Below are positions 26,955 to 35,838 of a stretch of 64,000 nt of DNA, piece after piece. Numbering within the stretch: the stretch's first letter is position 1; every line of letters starts with the position of its first letter. Source of the DNA: Blastopirellula retiformator (GTDB lineage: Bacteria; Planctomycetota; Planctomycetia; Pirellulales; Pirellulaceae); assembly GCF_007859755.1 (NCBI RefSeq), contig NZ_SJPF01000004.1:62894-126893 (forward strand), read 5' to 3'. A model generated the notes under the pieces. That model searched no databases and was not told where the DNA came from. It saw only the letters and a list, made by a program, of their open reading frames with translations. The translations under genes and the position numbers were made by a program.

Positions 26955-28148
26955 ATGTTAAGCTTCGCCTATCAAGCCCGCGATACCCTCGGCCATGTGC
27001 ACGAGGGCGCCATCGAAGCCGGTTCGACCGAAGAAGCGGCGATGGTGCTGCATCGCGACGGCATGCACGTTCTATCGCTGGAGCAAGAGGAAGAAGGGGG
27101 CTCCCTCTTTCCATCGCGGATCTCCCGGTCCGACATCATCTACTTCACCAATCAGCTGTCGGTGATGGTCGACACCGGCATCAACCTTTCGACCGCGATC
27201 GAATCGGTCGCGTCGCAAGAGAAGAACGAAGCGCTGAAGACGCTGCTTAACGACATCCGCCGCAGCGTTGAAGGGGGCGAAGACTTTTCAGCCGCACTGG
27301 CCCGCTATCCCAAGCACTTCAACCGCACCTACATCTCGCTCGTCAAAGCGAGCGAACAGACCGGTATGCTGGGCGAAATGCTGGAGCGGATCGCATCGTA
27401 CCTGCGCGGCGAAGTCGAAATCCGCAACAAGGTTCGCGCCGCGCTCGCCTATCCAGCGGTGATGGTGGTGCTAGCAACGTCGGTGACAATTTTCCTGCTG
27501 ACTTACGTGCTGCCAAAGTTCACCCCGCTGTTCGAGCGGAAAGGCGCCAAACTGCCGACGCCGACCATCATCATGATGACGGCGTCCGACGTGCTGCTCG
27601 ACTACTGGTGGGCCTGGTTGATCGGACTAGTTGCCGCGGTCATCGGCTTCCTTTACTTCCGCACGACCGAACGTGGCCGCAAGACGATTGATAGCGTCAA
27701 GATCACGATGCCGATCGTCGGTCCGATGATGCGCAAGATTACGATCGCCCGTAGCCTGAGCACGCTGGGGACGCTAGTTCGCAGCGACGTGCCGGTGCTG
27801 CAGTCGCTGGAACTTACCGCCGATATCAGCCAAAACTACTACTACGACAAGCTCTGGCGAGACGTGATCGACTCGGTTACCTCGGGTAATCAAATCCACG
27901 AAACGCTCGCCAAAAGCAAGCTGATTCCACCGACGGTCGTGCAAATGATCTCGGCCGGCGAAGAGACCGGTCGCTTGGACGACGTGCTGATGAAGGTCAG
28001 CCGCCACTATGAGCAAGAAGTCGATCTCTCGATCAAAACGGCGACCAGCCTGATAGAACCGTTGATGATCACCGTGATGGGTACGGTCGTCGGCGGCATC
28101 GCGATGGCGCTGCTGTTGCCGATCTTCTCGCTATCGCGAAACGTCTAG
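26955..28148 (+). CDS. pilC: Type II secretion / type IV pilus inner-membrane platform protein
   Basis: A 397-residue GspF/PilC protein, 23 bases after the ATPase stop. Two T2SSF domains are visible: the first about residues 57-180 (FTNQLSVMVDTGINLSTAIES...RYPKHFNRTYISLVKASEQTG in outline), the second about 260-385 with IARSLSTLGTLVRSDVPVLQ and SAGEETGRLDDVL. Each is followed by a hydrophobic segment, and there is a central helix pair near residues 165-225. It is the cytoplasmic-membrane platform that the ATPase turns to build the pilus or pseudopilus. It is the last gene of the HK-RR-STAS-ATPase-platform run. No pilin, PilD or secretin gene lies nearby. Confidence 0.95.
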   Translation: MLSFAYQARDTLGHVHEGAIEAGSTEEAAMVLHRDGMHVLSLEQEEEGGSLFPSRISRSDIIYFTNQLSVMVDTGINLSTAIESVASQEKNEALKTLLNDIRRSVEGGEDFSAALARYPKHFNRTYISLVKASEQTGMLGEMLERIASYLRGEVEIRNKVRAALAYPAVMVVLATSVTIFLLTYVLPKFTPLFERKGAKLPTPTIIMMTASDVLLDYWWAWLIGLVAAVIGFLYFRTTERGRKTIDSVKITMPIVGPMMRKITIARSLSTLGTLVRSDVPVLQSLELTADISQNYYYDKLWRDVIDSVTSGNQIHETLAKSKLIPPTVVQMISAGEETGRLDDVLMKVSRHYEQEVDLSIKTATSLIEPLMITVMGTVVGGIAMALLLPIFSLSRNV

Positions 28149-28179
28149 GCCCAGGCGCGTCACATCCGAACGGGGCGCA

Positions 28180-28203
28180 ATGGCCACGACTTTGCGTGGC
28201 CAT
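28180..28203. repeat. ATGGCCACG palindrome, copy 2
   Basis: ATGGCCACG, a six-base spacer, then CGTGGCCAT, a perfect 9-bp inverted repeat 32 bases after the pilC stop. It may end the operon transcript, although no T-tract follows. The rest of the gap to 28459 (about 255 bases) shows nothing I can support. Same design as 2212-2235. Confidence 0.55.
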
Positions 28204-28458
28204 GATTGCGTACTGCAACACCGCAAGGTCCTGGCCTGCAAAGGCGCCCGCACACGCCGAACTCGCGCTGCTATCGCCTACTCCGCATCGCTAGCAATTC
28301 GCCACGCCAGCAGGTAGACAAGCTTTGCCCAGGCCTCAAAGTCTCTCATCGCCGAACCATGATCTTCGTCGGCGGCCGATCCGCACGTTCATTCTGACCG
28401 CTTGGCTGGTCGATCAACGGTAGGCGGAATTGAGCCAACCATCGACGAGGAGCCTGCA

Positions 28459-28644
28459 TTGAGTCTACCGCTTGGAAACAACATCGTCGAAGAGATTAAC
28501 GCCCGCCAAGATTACGTGCTGGAAGAGTTGGACAACCTCAATCGCCGTCTCGAAGAGCTTCTCTCTTCGCTGGTCGTTCGCCCCGAGCCGGAACGGATTC
28601 CGATCCCGGTCGTCAACGAAGAAGAGCAGCGCCGCGCCGCCTAA
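28459..28644 (+). CDS. Small hypothetical coiled-coil protein with TTG start
   Basis: 61 residues. The TTG at 28459 is the best start because ACGAGGAG lies 7 bases upstream; a further in-frame TTG at 28402 lacks such a site. The protein has a single heptad-like helix (residues 8-37, EINARQDYVLEELDNLNRRL) followed by a Pro-rich stretch (VRPEPERIPIPV) and a charged tail. It may be a small oligomerising adaptor. Function is unknown. Confidence 0.55.
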   Translation: MSLPLGNNIVEEINARQDYVLEELDNLNRRLEELLSSLVVRPEPERIPIPVVNEEEQRRAA

Positions 28645-28884
28645 GCGAAATCGCACGATCGCGGCCTGGGAAAAATACGACTTCTCCTCAGAATTTCTGA
28701 GCGCATTCCCTCGGCTCGCGCCTCGGGCTACGATGAAATTTGCCGTTATGTCGCGGCAAATCTATATGTCGTGCGCTGCGAGGAATCTGGAAATGAGTCG
28801 GTCGGTCTGCTTCGTCTTTTCCCTGCTCTTGCTGCCGGGCTTTGCGGCGCCAAGGACCACTTGTCGCAGGTAACGATGATGCGC

Positions 28885-30657
28885 CTACTCCGGCCGGTCC
28901 AAGTTGCCCGACTTGTTAATCGCCAGCAGCAGCCGCAGCGAGATGCCAAAGCTGATGATGATGCCCGACATGCCCATGATCGAAATGTCGCGCATGCCCA
29001 TGTAGGCGGCATCCTCTCCGACGACCGCTTTGACGTTGTTTTCCGTTTTTTCGACTGGGTTCTTGGGGGCTTCGACGTGCGTTGCGGCGGAACGTTGGTG
29101 AAACAGCAGCGGCGGCACTTTCATGCTCAGCATGATTGAGGAGCCCAGGAACAAACTACTCGCCACGATTCCGGTGACCAGTCGATTGACGGTCGGGCCC
29201 AGCATGCGATGGTCGAGATGAACGTCGAATCGGCCGGTCCGAATCTGCTCTAGCATCTCCGATACTCGCCGCGGCGCGACTTCGGCCAGACGCTCAAACT
29301 CGCGATAGACCCGCGTCCATTTGCGGATTCGCCGTGAAGGGGAATAGCGCTTCATCATGATGCGGCGGCGATGCTTTTGCAGCAGACCCACCAGGTTGAA
29401 TTCAGGATCGAGCAAGCGGCCCGTCCCGTCCAACATCACCATCGTTTTCAGCAGCATCGCGACTTGCGGCGGCAAGGCGATGTGGTAGTGGCGAATGATC
29501 CGAAACATGTCGTCGATCACTTCGCCGAAGTCCATCTTTTCGAGCGGCCGATTAGCGTAGTCGCTGATAAAGTCGGAAACGTCCCGCCGTAGGCTGTTCT
29601 CGTCCAGGTCTATTGGCAGCGATCCCCACCGCATGATCACGCTCGCCAGCAGATCGGAGTCGCCGCTGGTCAGCCCGACCAGCAGGTCCTCCATCTCTTC
29701 CCGCAGGCGATCGTCAATCCGGCCGACCATCCCAAAGTCGAGCAAACCGATCACGTCGCCCGGCAAGATCAAGATATTGCCAGGGTGCGGGTCGGCGTGA
29801 TAGAAGCCGAGGTCAAAAATCATCCGGACATAGAGCTCGGCCCCGCGCCGCGCAACTTCCGGAAGATTGCACCCCATCTCCTGCAGCGCTTCGCGATGGG
29901 CGAGTTTGACCCCTTCCACGTATTCCATCGTCAGCACCCGGGCGGTGCAGTACTCGGAATGGATCTCCGGAATCAAGACCGTATCGTCGTCGCCAAACTG
30001 GGCGGCGAACTGCAGCATGTTGCGTTCTTCTCGCCCGTAGTCGAGTTCTCGCCGTAGCGCCCGCTGAAATTCGGCGACGGTCGACGTCGGGTGATACGGG
30101 GCGAACTCCGGCAGCCGTTCGGCCAGGCTGGCGAAGCCGGCCAGAATGTCGAGATCCTCAGTTACCTTCTTCTCGATGTCGGCATGCTGGACTTTGACCA
30201 CCACCGTCCGGCCGTCGAGCAGTTCGGCCAGATGGACCTGACCAATCGAAGCCGACGCGATCGGCGTTTCGTCAAAGCGGGCGAAGATTGACTCGATCGA
30301 CTGGCACAGTTCCGACTCCAACGTCTTGCGAACGGTCGGAAAGGGATCGGCTGGCACGTCGGCCTGCAGCTTTTTCAGTTCGTCGGCCAGTTCGATGCCA
30401 ACGATATCGGGGCGGGTGCTGAGGATCTGCCCCAGCTTGATGTACGTGGGGCCGAGATCGGAGATCGCCATCCGAATCCGCGATTCGCGGGTGTACTTGG
30501 CCAGCAATTCCCCATCTTTCGCCTTCAAGATGCCTTTGGCGAAATCGATGTTGAATTGTTGAATCCAATCGGCCAAGCCGTACCGACTGAGCACCGTTAC
30601 GATTTCGGCGCCGCGGTTCATGTTTCGATAGAGCTGAGGGATGCTGGACAATCGCAT
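28885..30657 (-). CDS. ABC1/UbiB-family atypical kinase
   Basis: A 590-residue protein of the UbiB/COQ8 family. Motifs are GPTYIKLGQILSTRPD (KxGQ, about residues 88-103), the Ala-rich loop ASIGQVH, VVVKVQH with the ATP-contacting Lys, and the catalytic HADPHPGN with DFGMVG as the metal-binding DFG. Two C-terminal hydrophobic helices (about 500-520 and 560-580) anchor it in the inner membrane. Family members are ATPases or kinases needed for ubiquinone or other isoprenoid-lipid biosynthesis. No quinone biosynthesis gene is nearby, so the lipid pathway served is unknown. Length is standard for bacterial UbiB. Confidence 0.93.
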   Translation of the reverse strand: MRLSSIPQLYRNMNRGAEIVTVLSRYGLADWIQQFNIDFAKGILKAKDGELLAKYTRESRIRMAISDLGPTYIKLGQILSTRPDIVGIELADELKKLQADVPADPFPTVRKTLESELCQSIESIFARFDETPIASASIGQVHLAELLDGRTVVVKVQHADIEKKVTEDLDILAGFASLAERLPEFAPYHPTSTVAEFQRALRRELDYGREERNMLQFAAQFGDDDTVLIPEIHSEYCTARVLTMEYVEGVKLAHREALQEMGCNLPEVARRGAELYVRMIFDLGFYHADPHPGNILILPGDVIGLLDFGMVGRIDDRLREEMEDLLVGLTSGDSDLLASVIMRWGSLPIDLDENSLRRDVSDFISDYANRPLEKMDFGEVIDDMFRIIRHYHIALPPQVAMLLKTMVMLDGTGRLLDPEFNLVGLLQKHRRRIMMKRYSPSRRIRKWTRVYREFERLAEVAPRRVSEMLEQIRTGRFDVHLDHRMLGPTVNRLVTGIVASSLFLGSSIMLSMKVPPLLFHQRSAATHVEAPKNPVEKTENNVKAVVGEDAAYMGMRDISIMGMSGIIISFGISLRLLLAINKSGNLDRPE

Positions 30658-30797
30658 GCAGTTTTTGCCTAGGGAGTGACTTCCATATTCTACCTTACTT
30701 CTCGGGAAGGGTTACCTCGGCTTTGCTTGACCGACCGCCCCAAATGCCGGAAACTAGACCCTCTTGGTCGTTTTTTCCGCCTACCGAGCTTAAAACC

Positions 30798-32063
30798 ATG
30801 CCTTCTCGCATCCTGCCCCTGCTGGTCTGCCTGCCCCTTATTTTCGTTACTTTGTCGGCCAGAGCCGACAATTGGCCTAACTGGCGCGGTCCTAACAATT
30901 CCGGCGTCACCCAGGAGACGAACCTGCCAACCACCTGGTCAAAAGACGAGAACGTCGCCTGGCGAGTCGACTTGCCGGGCGCCGCCGGTTCGACGCCGGT
31001 GATTTGGGGCGATCGCATCTTCCTGACGTCGGTGGATGGCGACGATCTGGTTCTGATCTGCCTGGACGCGGCCGGCAAGCAGCTTTGGAAGAAAACGGTC
31101 GGACAGGGGAACCGCGTCGTTCGCGGCGACGAAGGAAACTCGGCGTCCGCTTCGCCGGTGACCGACGGCAAGCACGTCTGGTGCTTCTTTACGACCGGCG
31201 ATCTGGCCTGCTTCGATCTCGACGGCAAAGAAGTCTGGAAAACCAACCTGCAGAAACGGTTCGGCAAGTTCGACATTCAGTTCGGGCTCACCTCGACGCC
31301 GGTATTGTACGACGGCAAGCTCTACCTGCAATTGATCCATAGCGGCGGCGCAAAGGTAATCGCCCTGGACGCCGACACCGGCGCCGAAGTCTGGCAAATC
31401 AAGCGTGAAAGCGACGCCTACGCCGAGTGCGAACATTCTTACGCCTCGCCGATGATCTATAACGATGGTCAGCTCCGCTTTCTGTTGACGCATGGCGCCG
31501 ATTACTCGATTGCCTATGACCTGGAAAATGGCAAAGAGCTGTGGCGCGTCGGCGGTCTGCATCCGCCGGCTGGCTATGACGAAACGCTTCGCTTTGTCGC
31601 TTCGCCGTTGGCTAGTCCCGGCTTGATCGTCGTGCCGAGCGCCAAACGGGGCAAGCTGGTCGCAGTCAAACCCGACTCTAGCGGCAACATTACCGACAAG
31701 GCGGATAGCTACCTCTGGAAGTTCGATACCACGCCCGACGTTCCGTCGCCGCTAGCGGTAGGCGACTACGTTTACCTCTGCCGCGAGAACGGCAATCTGA
31801 TTTGCCTAGAGCGGGAAACAGGCAAAGAGCTGTATGAAGAACGAACGCACCGCGATCGCCATCGCGCTTCGCCGGTTTACGGAGGCGGCAAGATCTATCT
31901 CACCAGCCGGGATGGTCAGGTGACCGTCGTCAAACCGGGACCGGACTTTGAGATCCTGGCCGAAAACAAGCTGGACGAAGAAATTTCGGCCTCGCCGGCG
32001 ATCTCGGGTGGACGGATTTATCTCCGCACCTTCCAAGCTCTTTGGGCGATTGGCCCGAAGTAG
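30798..32063 (+). CDS. Secreted PQQ-like beta-propeller protein
   Basis: 421 residues from the ATG at 30798 (MPSRILPLLVCLPLIFV), a clear signal peptide. An in-frame leader back to 30723 is rejected because it precedes the signal sequence. The mature protein begins NWPNWRGPNNSGVTQ, the typical opening of planctomycete PQQ-like repeat proteins. It continues with about seven blades marked by LDAAGKQLWKK, FDLDGKEVWKT, LDADTGAEVWQ, YDLENGKELWRV and LERETGKELYEE. No dehydrogenase catalytic residues or cofactor Cys pair are evident, so it is probably a binding or assembly propeller (BamB-like fold) in the periplasm. A terminator-like stem follows. Confidence 0.88.
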   Translation: MPSRILPLLVCLPLIFVTLSARADNWPNWRGPNNSGVTQETNLPTTWSKDENVAWRVDLPGAAGSTPVIWGDRIFLTSVDGDDLVLICLDAAGKQLWKKTVGQGNRVVRGDEGNSASASPVTDGKHVWCFFTTGDLACFDLDGKEVWKTNLQKRFGKFDIQFGLTSTPVLYDGKLYLQLIHSGGAKVIALDADTGAEVWQIKRESDAYAECEHSYASPMIYNDGQLRFLLTHGADYSIAYDLENGKELWRVGGLHPPAGYDETLRFVASPLASPGLIVVPSAKRGKLVAVKPDSSGNITDKADSYLWKFDTTPDVPSPLAVGDYVYLCRENGNLICLERETGKELYEERTHRDRHRASPVYGGGKIYLTSRDGQVTVVKPGPDFEILAENKLDEEISASPAISGGRIYLRTFQALWAIGPK

Positions 32064-32076
32064 GCGAACGAAATTC

Positions 32077-32099
32077 CCGGCACAATCGTGCCGGTTTAC
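32077..32099 (+). terminator. Stem-loop after the propeller gene
   Basis: CCGGCAC pairs perfectly with GTGCCGG around a four-base loop, then TTTACT. It begins 14 bases after the stop at 32063. The T-tract is weak. Confidence 0.55.
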
Positions 32100-32198
32100 T
32101 GAAATCGGACCCCGCTGTGCGCCGATACGTCGGCTAGTGGGGCCTGCGTTATTCTTCCCCCGATCCGCTTTAGCTAGCGTCATTATTGAGTAGTTGTT

Positions 32199-33128
32199 AT
32201 GTCGCGTATTTTACTGCTGAGCCTGGTTCTGGCCGTCGCTTCGGTCTCCCAATTCGCCGCCGCTCAAGGACCGCTCGTCCCGGGTACCGGCACAAGAATC
32301 TGGTACGACGATTTTGAAAATGAAGAGTGGGAGTACATTCCCAACAACCCGAAGGCGAGCCACGAGCAAGACAAGCAGGTTCGTCTGCCCGGCGGGATGT
32401 CCAAGAACAAGATGTGGGGCGAAAGCTCGAAGCGCGGCCATCCCGATCACATCGAACGCTTCCACACGCCGCCCGATGGGATCGAAGGAAGCGAAGGTTC
32501 GCTGCTGATGATGACGCTGCAGTCGAACGTTCCGGGACGTCCCAGCGGCGACCTGGGCCAAGACGATCTGATCTGCCGCATCCCTGGCTCTTACTCGGCG
32601 TCGCAATATCCCAGTTGCGTCGTTCGCGTCTACATGCAGCCGTTCGACAAGTGGGAACAATACAACGCGGCCGCATCGTTCGGCTTTCGCGCCACGGTGA
32701 TGGGCAGCCGCAAAAAGCAAGGAGGTGGCGGCTTGTTCAGCCGCAGCTCGACCGAGCGAGAACAGAGCTGGCCCGGCATCTTTGTCGAACATCAGCTGAC
32801 CAAAGAAGGCTCGCGGGCCTTCTGGGTGATCCGCGGATCAGAGCGGGGCGACTTCCGCAGCCAGGAAATCACCGAGCCCGGCTGGTACACCATCGGCATG
32901 TCGTTCACGCCGGATGGCCGCTGCCATTACTTCATCTCGGAAGGGGTCGACAATCTGACCGCCGCCGACCATGTCGCGTCGCACAAGCCGTACAACTACA
33001 CGATCGAATCGGTGCAGGGGATGTTCTTCAACGTCTTCAACCATGACGACGGCAAGAGCTGGTCGACGCCATGGATTATCGACGACCCGGCGTTTTACCT
33101 CGGCCGAGGGGGCCGGGCGGCGCGATAG
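32199..33128 (+). CDS. Secreted hypothetical protein
   Basis: 309 residues with a classic signal peptide (residues 1-22, cleaved near FAA-AQG). The mature part is rich in aromatic and Gly residues with beta-strand periodicity (TRIWYDDFENEEWEYIP, SWPGIFVEHQL, GWYTIGMSFTPDG, CHYFISEGVDN, DPAFYLGRG). This is suggestive of a jelly-roll, concanavalin-like fold. I see no catalytic motif. It is probably an exported binding or structural protein of a planctomycete-specific family. It follows the propeller gene on the same strand. Confidence 0.72.
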   Translation: MSRILLLSLVLAVASVSQFAAAQGPLVPGTGTRIWYDDFENEEWEYIPNNPKASHEQDKQVRLPGGMSKNKMWGESSKRGHPDHIERFHTPPDGIEGSEGSLLMMTLQSNVPGRPSGDLGQDDLICRIPGSYSASQYPSCVVRVYMQPFDKWEQYNAAASFGFRATVMGSRKKQGGGGLFSRSSTEREQSWPGIFVEHQLTKEGSRAFWVIRGSERGDFRSQEITEPGWYTIGMSFTPDGRCHYFISEGVDNLTAADHVASHKPYNYTIESVQGMFFNVFNHDDGKSWSTPWIIDDPAFYLGRGGRAAR

Positions 33129-33168
33129 GAATTAGCTAGCCCCTCTGGGGAAGATTTCGCTTGCGATC

Positions 33169-33226
33169 CATGATGCTAGCAAAAAATTACATTAGCTAGG
33201 CCAACCAATTATTTGCTAGCATCATG
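33169..33226. promoter_or_regulatory. Perfect 15-bp inverted repeat, likely MarR operator
   Basis: CATGATGCTAGCAAA (33169-33183) is the exact reverse complement of TTTGCTAGCATCATG (33212-33226), with 28 bases between. Each arm holds the palindrome TGCTAGCA, a MarR-type half-site pattern, and the spacer has a further TTAGCTAGG. The right arm ends on the ATG of the decayed MarR-family gene, as expected for an autoregulatory operator. Confidence 0.65.
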
Positions 33227-33443
33227 GGACCACTCAAGTACGATTTTCAGTCAAGTATCGGCTAATTGGATCGGTCTCGCCGCCCATACGATGCATCAAA
33301 CGCTCGACGAGCGTTTGATGCCGTTTGGCATTACGTTCCGCCAGTTCTAGGTCTTGGGCTGGCTGGTCCATGATCGCGAAATAACGCAGACCGAACTTGC
33401 CAAGCGGCTAATGATCGAGCCGCCGACGCTCGCCGGCATTCTC
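33224..33443 (+). pseudogene. MarR-family transcriptional regulator remnant
   Basis: Translation from the ATG at 33224 gives MGPLKYDFQSSIG, then hits a stop. One frame over it continues NWIGLAAHTMHQTLDERL, then PFGITFRQF, a TAG at 33348-33350 where a Gln is expected, and VLGWLVHDREITQTELAKRL followed by MIEPPTLAGIL. This is the N-terminal half and recognition helix of a MarR-family repressor. One frameshift (near 33262), one nonsense codon and loss of everything after the wing region make it non-functional. It breaks off directly into RND transporter sequence. Confidence 0.82.
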
Positions 33444-34724
33444 TGCCGGTCGTCTTTTTGCAGGAAGAAGCGGGTCAATTGTTCGCCGATATCGCGCTGG
33501 CGATTAGTGCGGCGGTCGCATTTTCGCTGATCGTTTCGATCACGGTCATTCCGGTCGCCGCTTCTCGGCTGTTCAGCCAGGAGGAGGAGGACGAAGACAA
33601 CCCGTTCGCCGATCCGCAAATCCCCGAGAAGCATAGCAGTCCGTTGATTTTCTCAACGGGCTGCTGGATCGCAGGGATGCGCTCCCAAAATAGCGACGTA
33701 AGTCGTTATTTTGGGAGCCGCGAAGAGCTATGCTCTGAGCCTGGCGAGGTTGGAAAATGCCACGAGGGCATTTTTCAACAGGCAGATAGTGATGTGCCGG
33801 CCGTGATCGCCGCCGATGGCCATCGCATGGGAGCGGTGGAACGATCGAGCCCCCAAGTTGGGCATCGGATGGTGGGGAGCATCGTTGGAATGAATCGCTG
33901 GTTCCAAGGGGGCGTACTTCGCCGGATCGCCTTGATCAGCGGCATCACCGCCGGCGCGATTTTCCTCTGCTGGGCCTTTTTGGCCGAAGGTCGAATATTT
34001 GCCCAACGGCAACCGGAACCTGGTGTTTGGCGTGCTGCTGCCGCCAACGGGGTACAACCTCGACCCGTTGATGGAACTGGGCGAAGTGTTTGAAGCCGAT
34101 TTGAAACCTTACTGGGACGTGAACCCGACCGATCCCGAATTTGACCAAGGAGAGTTCCCGGCGATTCGCGACTTCTTCTTCGTCGCCCGGGGCCGCCAGG
34201 TCAAGACCTACGACGATCAGCGGGTCTCCGAGTTGATTCCGCTTCCTGGAAGGGCAGGAAATCGACCTGACGATCAAAGGGGAGACGCGGTTCGCCGACG
34301 CGACCCAAAAGATCGAAGCGCTACCGGTCGCGACGCCGCTGGGCTCGATCGTACCGCTCGGCGCAATCGCGAATGTCGACATCGCCAGCGCTCCCGAACA
34401 GGTCAACCACCGCGAACGACTCCGCTCGATCATCATCGAAGTGACGCCTCCGCCGAGCGTCCCACTGGAATACGCGATGGATCAGATCACGTCAGAAATC
34501 ATCGAGCCGCTTGAGGCCAGCGGTGAGCTAGGCCAGGACTATCGCATCAATCTGGCCGGCACCGCCGACAAACTGGGCAAAACCTGGACCTCGCTCCGCT
34601 TTAACCTGACGCGGGCGCTGTTGATCACTTACCTATTGATGGCGGCGTTCTTTGAATCGTGGCTCTACCCGTTTGTGATCATCTTCGGCGTGCCGCTGGG
34701 CGCGGCAGGCGGGATTTTGGGACT
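33443..34724 (+). pseudogene. RND (AcrB/CzcA-type) efflux permease remnant
   Basis: Fragments of one RND permease occur in order but in different frames. LPVVFLQEEAGQLFADIAL with the following helix to 33630 matches TM segments 4-5. GMNRWFQGGVLRRIALISG at 33885-33980 is next to KVEYLPNGNRNLVFGVLLPP from 33985, one frame over. LEGQEIDLTIKGETRFADA through PLGSIVPLGAIANVDI and the closing SLRFNLTRALLITYLLMAAF to GGILGL ends at 34724. The N-terminal third, most of the periplasmic domain and the C-terminal helices are missing. A palindromic insertion lies at 33640-33783. The 3' end is cut by the repeat element at 34725. Transport function is certainly lost. Confidence 0.85.
33640..33783. repeat. 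Palindromic multi-hairpin insertion in the RND remnant
   Basis: Four consecutive inverted repeats: CCGTTGA/TCAACGG (33641-33659); CTCCCAAAATAGCGAC with GTCGTTATTTTGGGAG (33682-33717, one mismatch); AGAGC/GCTCT (33724-33736); and GTTGGAAAATGCC with GGCATTTTTCAAC (33749-33779, one mismatch). The sequence has no RND homology and separates two RND fragments, so it looks like an inserted non-coding MITE-like or REP-like element. No transposase is present. Confidence 0.6.
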
Positions 34725-34885
34725 TAGAGCGTTTTTCTGATAGCTGTAGCGTTTCTGGCGTTAGTGAGACAAGCTGGTCCAGGCGACCGAAGCAGGCGAA
34801 TCCTCAAGATTCGTCGATGCAGGTCAACGCCGACCAGCGCGGCCGCAACCAGCAAGAACGCTAAAGATTGAAGAAAACCGCTCTA
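34725..34885 (+). mobile_element. MITE-like element, copy A (161 bp)
   Basis: Bounded by TAGAGCGTTTTTCTGATAGC... on the left and its imperfect inverse ...GAAGAAAACCGCTCTA on the right (terminal inverted repeats of 29 bp, 23 matching). It carries no ORF. The reverse complement is present at 36860-36964, nearly identical over both flanks. Copy A has about 56 extra central bases with a small CGAATC/GATTCG hairpin. It truncates the RND pseudogene exactly at its left edge. Confidence 0.8.
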
Positions 34886-34923
34886 ATGGGCCATGCTTCT
34901 GAATAAGTTACGCAGGCGCATTG

Positions 34924-35838
34924 CTACGCCCACTTCACCGTAAAGACCTGACCATGTTTCTTATGACTCTTGTCGTGGGCCTGTAGTTCGAACTCGATTC
35001 CTTTCTCATTGACGCGAGCCAGCGTCCAGCCATTCGGCTGCGCTTCGTTAAAGACATACGCACAGGCCGGCAAGTTGATCAGGTTCAGGTCCCCTTCATG
35101 CGTGTGGGCCCAGACGTGCGAGTGGCCGAAGACGTACGCTTTGACGTGCGGCTTGCTATGGAGCAGCTCCAGCAACTCGGCCGTATCGGCGAGCCCGCTG
35201 ATCGCCTTACCGACCTGCGGGGGCGACTTGTCGAGCGTGTGGTGCGCCATGATCACGGCCGGCTTGTTGGCGTGAGCGTCGAGCGCTTGGCTGAGCCATT
35301 TCAATTGGGCTGCGCCAAGTTCTCCCGTAACGACATTGGTCGTCATCAGCGAGTCGAGCAGGAAGATGTTGGCGTAGGGCGTCTCTAAGATGCCGACGTG
35401 CTTCGACTCGACCAGCGGCTGTTCCGGTTTTTGACTCGCCATCGCGCCGTAGAAGGCGGGGATGTTGTCGTGGTTCCCCATCGTCATGTGCAGTTCTTGC
35501 CCGGTGTCGATCAGCGGCTGCACGCACTGGGCGAAGTTGGCGTAATCCCTCGGCAATCCCTTCAGATAGGCGCAATCGCCGTTGAACAACACCGCCGCCG
35601 GTTTGGTCGGCAGTGCGTTAATCTCTTCGACCGCTTTCTGCAGGTTGGCGGTCATGTTGACGCCGCGGGCTTCGACCATCGGCGTTTCCGGCACGTGGGT
35701 ATCGGACAACAGGGCGAGCGTCACCGCCTGGTCGCCTTCAGCGGCGTACCCAATTCGCAAGATAGAAAGCCCAGCAAGCGCCGCGGCCGATTGGGTGAGA
35801 AACTGGCGACGTCCGACGGCGGGAATGTGGAGCGGCAT
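34924..35838 (-). CDS. Tat-exported metallophosphoesterase
   Basis: 304 residues from the ATG at 35836-35838; an open frame to 36081 upstream has no family sequence. The N-terminus has a twin-arginine signal (GRRQFLTQSAAALAGLSIL), so a folded, metal-loaded enzyme is exported by Tat. The calcineurin-like metal motifs are complete: LLSDTHV, LFNGDCAYL, MTMGNHDNIP, MAHHTLD and VFGHSHVWAH. It resembles planctomycete purple-phosphatase/3',5'-cAMP phosphodiesterase-like proteins; the substrate is unknown. It is divergent from a second metallophosphoesterase gene, and the pair is flanked by inverted copies of the same small repeat. Confidence 0.9.
   Translation of the reverse strand: MPLHIPAVGRRQFLTQSAAALAGLSILRIGYAAEGDQAVTLALLSDTHVPETPMVEARGVNMTANLQKAVEEINALPTKPAAVLFNGDCAYLKGLPRDYANFAQCVQPLIDTGQELHMTMGNHDNIPAFYGAMASQKPEQPLVESKHVGILETPYANIFLLDSLMTTNVVTGELGAAQLKWLSQALDAHANKPAVIMAHHTLDKSPPQVGKAISGLADTAELLELLHSKPHVKAYVFGHSHVWAHTHEGDLNLINLPACAYVFNEAQPNGWTLARVNEKGIEFELQAHDKSHKKHGQVFTVKWA

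Noticed and set aside
28771-29139. 122-residue plus-strand frame near the UbiB 3' end
   Set aside because: It is mostly antisense to the UbiB C-terminus, with no ribosome-binding site and no domain.
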